DNA of 64,000 nucleotides from Marinobacter salinus (GTDB lineage: Bacteria > Pseudomonadota > Gammaproteobacteria > Pseudomonadales > Oleiphilaceae). Both the position numbers and the translations under genes were made by a program. Numbering within the stretch: position 1 is the stretch's first letter; each line of letters begins with the position of its first letter. Shown piece by piece: positions 61,800-64,000 of the stretch. Under the pieces are notes generated by a model, which worked only from the letters and a program-made list of their open reading frames with translations, did not search any database and was not told the origin of the DNA. The stretch covers positions 868,001 through 932,000 of the forward strand of contig NZ_CP017715.1 of NCBI RefSeq assembly GCF_001854125.1, written 5' to 3'.

Positions 61800-63143
61800 A
61801 TGAAAATAACGATTTTTGGTACCGGTTACGTGGGCCTCGTAACCGGTGCATGTCTTGCCGATGTGGGTCACCATGTGCTGTGCATGGATGTTGACCAACA
61901 CAAAATTGAAAAGCTGAAAAACGGACAGATTCCGATTTACGAGCCGGGTCTCGACAACATCGTCAGGCACACGGTAGAAGCAGGGCGGCTGTCATTCACA
62001 ACCGATACCGAAGAAGCGGTGGGCCACGGCATACTTCAGTTTATTGCCGTGGGGACGCCTCCGGATGAAGATGGGTCGGCCGACCTGCAGTATGTGACTG
62101 CCGTTGCGAAATCCATCGGCCAGTACATGGATGAATACAAGGTAGTAGTCGACAAATCGACTGTGCCTGTGGGGACAGGGGACAAGGTAAAGGCGGCTGT
62201 CCGTGCCCAGCTTGACCGTCGTGGCCTTGAGCTGGAGTTTGATGTGGTATCGAACCCTGAGTTTCTGAAGGAAGGTGCGGCGATCAATGACTTCATGAAG
62301 CCGGACCGGATTGTTGTGGGTACCGACAGTGAAAAGGCGGCCGAACTTCTGAGGGAGGTGTATTACCCGTTCAACCGTTCCCATGATCGGATGATTTTTA
62401 TGGATGTCCGGTCTGCGGAACTCACCAAGTACGCTGCCAATTCCATGCTGGCGACCAAAATCAGCTTCATGAACGAAATCGCAAACCTGTCGGAGCGCCT
62501 TGGTGCGGACATTGAAGCAGTTCGTCGTGGCATCGGGTCCGACCCGCGCATTGGGTATCATTTTATTTATCCGGGTTGCGGCTACGGAGGCTCCTGTTTC
62601 CCGAAAGATGTTCAGGCGCTGGCGCGGACGGCGAGGGATTGCGACTACGATGCCCCGTTACTGAATGCTGTAGAAGCCGTAAATGATGCCCAGAAGCACG
62701 TGCTTTTTGACAAGATCAGTCATTACTTCATGGGGAACCTTAAGGGTAAGGTTGTGGCGTTATGGGGGCTTGCGTTCAAACCTAATACAGATGATATGCG
62801 TGAGGCCTCTTCGCGCAGACTGATGGAGGACCTCTGGAAAGCGGGTTCTGTAGTCCAGGCTTTCGATCCTGAAGCGATGGAAGAAACCCAGCGCATTTAC
62901 GGTGATCAGGCCGGCCTGACGCTCTGCGGCACCAAGGAGCAGGCTCTCAAGGGCGCGGATGTTCTGGTGATTTGCACCGAGTGGAAGGAGTTCCGTTCTC
63001 CGGACTTTGATATGATTGCGTCTGCTTTGAAGGAGCCGGTCGTGTTTGATGGTCGGAATCTTTACGAGCCTGAGATGCTGGATCGTTATGGGCTGATTTA
63101 CTACGCGATCGGCCGCGGCAGAAATCAGTTCCATTCGGAGTAA
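61800..63143 (+). CDS. ugd: UDP-glucose 6-dehydrogenase
   Basis: A 447-residue enzyme oxidising UDP-glucose to UDP-glucuronate. The Rossmann start is [20 protein letters not shown]. The catalytic cysteine is in [13 protein letters not shown] near residue 265, and [24 protein letters not shown] and [18 protein letters not shown] are conserved. With galE it supplies sugar nucleotides for exopolysaccharide or LPS. The HIT gene begins 2 bp after its stop. Confidence 0.95.
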   Translation: MKITIFGTGYVGLVTGACLADVGHHVLCMDVDQHKIEKLKNGQIPIYEPGLDNIVRHTVEAGRLSFTTDTEEAVGHGILQFIAVGTPPDEDGSADLQYVTAVAKSIGQYMDEYKVVVDKSTVPVGTGDKVKAAVRAQLDRRGLELEFDVVSNPEFLKEGAAINDFMKPDRIVVGTDSEKAAELLREVYYPFNRSHDRMIFMDVRSAELTKYAANSMLATKISFMNEIANLSERLGADIEAVRRGIGSDPRIGYHFIYPGCGYGGSCFPKDVQALARTARDCDYDAPLLNAVEAVNDAQKHVLFDKISHYFMGNLKGKVVALWGLAFKPNTDDMREASSRRLMEDLWKAGSVVQAFDPEAMEETQRIYGDQAGLTLCGTKEQALKGADVLVICTEWKEFRSPDFDMIASALKEPVVFDGRNLYEPEMLDRYGLIYYAIGRGRNQFHSE

Positions 63144-63145
63144 CC

Positions 63146-63571
63146 ATGATGGAGAAACCGGAGTTTCAGCTCCACGAGCGGCTGGCGGCGGACACGATCA
63201 GTCTCGGCCGGAGCCGATTATGCGAAATCCGGTTGATGAATGATCGTACCTGGCCGTGGGTGCTTCTGGTGCCTGCGTTTGCAGGCATCCGGGAGATCTA
63301 CGAGCTGACCGGTGAGCAGCAACAGCGGTTGATGGAAGAATCTTCCACTTTGAGTCGCGGTATGATGGCGCAGTTTTCGGGCGACAAGATGAACGTGGCT
63401 GCGCTCGGCAACATGGTGCCTCAGCTCCATTTGCATCATATTGTTCGTTTTGAGGGGGATCCTGCCTGGCCGGGGCCGGTGTGGGGCAAGCAAAGCCCTG
63501 TGCCCTACACGGATGACGAGCTTGTCGGTATGAGGCGTAAGCTTGAACCTGTGCTGTCGCTGCTTACATGA
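63146..63571 (+). CDS. HIT-family protein
   Basis: A 141-residue histidine-triad-related protein. The triad is seen in VPQLHLHHIVRFEGDPAWPGPVWG near residue 95 (H-x-H-H variant). The N-terminal part has LGRSRLCEIRLMNDRTWPWVLLVP, typical of the proteobacterial HIT group of unknown substrate. The start is either of two adjacent ATG codons. It is 2 bp after ugd and probably co-transcribed. Confidence 0.88.
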   Translation: MMEKPEFQLHERLAADTISLGRSRLCEIRLMNDRTWPWVLLVPAFAGIREIYELTGEQQQRLMEESSTLSRGMMAQFSGDKMNVAALGNMVPQLHLHHIVRFEGDPAWPGPVWGKQSPVPYTDDELVGMRRKLEPVLSLLT

Positions 63572-63595
63572 GGTCTGGTCAGGCTGCGGTATGAG

Positions 63596-64000
63596 TTACT
63601 TTCTGGATGCGCGCCTGGCCATGGTCTGTGCCCCCATAAGAATCATCCGAAGCTCTGTTTTCAGCTTGATCTTTAACTCCTCTCGTTCTTTCGCTGTTGT
63701 GTCCAGAGCTTCGGCGCCCTGATTGAAAACCAGTGTCACCATCGCTTCGGCGACAAGTCGGGCGTCGGAAAGTGGTTTCCCCCGCTCCTCGGCAACTCTG
63801 TGAAGGTCATCGGCCAGCTCGGTTGCAAAATGATCAATCTCGGCTTTGATTGCCGTCCGGAAGGGCTTGGACACGCCGGTTCGCTCCCGGAGCATCAGAC
63901 GGAACAGGTTCGCGTTATTGCCGAGGTACTCCATGAATGTTTCCACCGACGTGGAAATGGCGCTGCCATCACGGGCGATCCGCTTTCTCGCGTGACGCAT
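63596..64000 (-). CDS. fabR: FabR-like TetR regulator, C-terminal part (cut by window edge)
   Basis: 134 codons of the ligand-binding half of a TetR-family protein; the DNA-binding N-terminus lies beyond the right edge. The stretch ARKRIARDGSAISTSVETFM, then EYLGNNANLFRLMLRERTGVS, and later EAMVTLVFNQGAEALD closely follow the C-terminal half of E. coli FabR, the repressor of unsaturated fatty-acid synthesis genes. The Met codon at 64000 is internal to the gene. It is convergent with the HIT gene. Confidence 0.78.
   Translation of the reverse strand: MRHARKRIARDGSAISTSVETFMEYLGNNANLFRLMLRERTGVSKPFRTAIKAEIDHFATELADDLHRVAEERGKPLSDARLVAEAMVTLVFNQGAEALDTTAKEREELKIKLKTELRMILMGAQTMARRASRK

Noticed and set aside
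1..64000. CRISPR array, prophage or restriction-modification and defence genes.
   Set aside because: No regularly spaced repeats, phage structural genes, methylases or nuclease-helicase defence clusters were seen.

Overview
The window reads as a chromosomal segment of a marine gammaproteobacterium, most likely Marinobacter or a close relative. This rests on recognisable housekeeping proteins and a Pseudomonas/Marinobacter-like gene order (comEC-exbB-exbD-msbA-lpxK-kdsB-ptp-murB, guaB-guaA, tadA). No database search was possible, so the genus is inference.

Left backbone, 1-26185. A polyamine pair (aguA and the 5' part of aguB) is followed by a small secreted protein, a PilZ protein, lipoprotein export (lolC-type permease and lolD), comEC, and an envelope operon running exbB-exbD-msbA-lpxK-Trm112-like-kdsB-LMW-PTP-murB with stop/start overlaps. 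After that come proS, a TetR regulator, an Lrp regulator divergent from leuA, a cold-shock gene with a clear promoter and long leader, prpE, xseA, and guaB-guaA separated by an intrinsic terminator.

Accessory block, about 26186-60180. In Pseudomonas guaA and tadA lie close together; here about 34 kb separates them. The block carries two P-type ATPases with a truncated antiporter between their ends, a GH65 disaccharide phosphorylase, a beta-phosphoglucomutase/trehalose-phosphatase fusion, a patatin, an NAD-dependent DNA ligase, transaldolase, PEP synthase, a broken phosphoribosyltransferase, PolX, dodecin, a Crp/Fnr regulator, an intact phosphoribosyltransferase, an alpha/beta hydrolase, PRPP synthetase, an APH-like kinase, GAPDH, and a trehalose set (GlgX/TreX, TreY, TreZ, TreT and a DUF5752 protein).

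The most interesting signal is an 18-bp palindrome of form CATTGA-N6-TCAATG, an extended FNR-type box. It occurs six times, always in intergenic DNA in front of transcription units of this block, and I did not see it in the backbone. The block's own Crp/Fnr protein has the FNR-type recognition-helix residues (E..SR) but lacks the FNR cysteine cluster. Together these suggest a self-contained regulon joining trehalose/glycogen turnover, lower glycolysis, PRPP supply, cation transport and DNA gap repair, comparable in style to low-oxygen or stress islands of other proteobacteria.

Right backbone, 60238-64000: tadA, galE, ugd, a HIT-family protein, and the C-terminal part of a fabR-like regulator cut by the window edge. 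I saw no rRNA, tRNA, CRISPR array, transposase or integrase.
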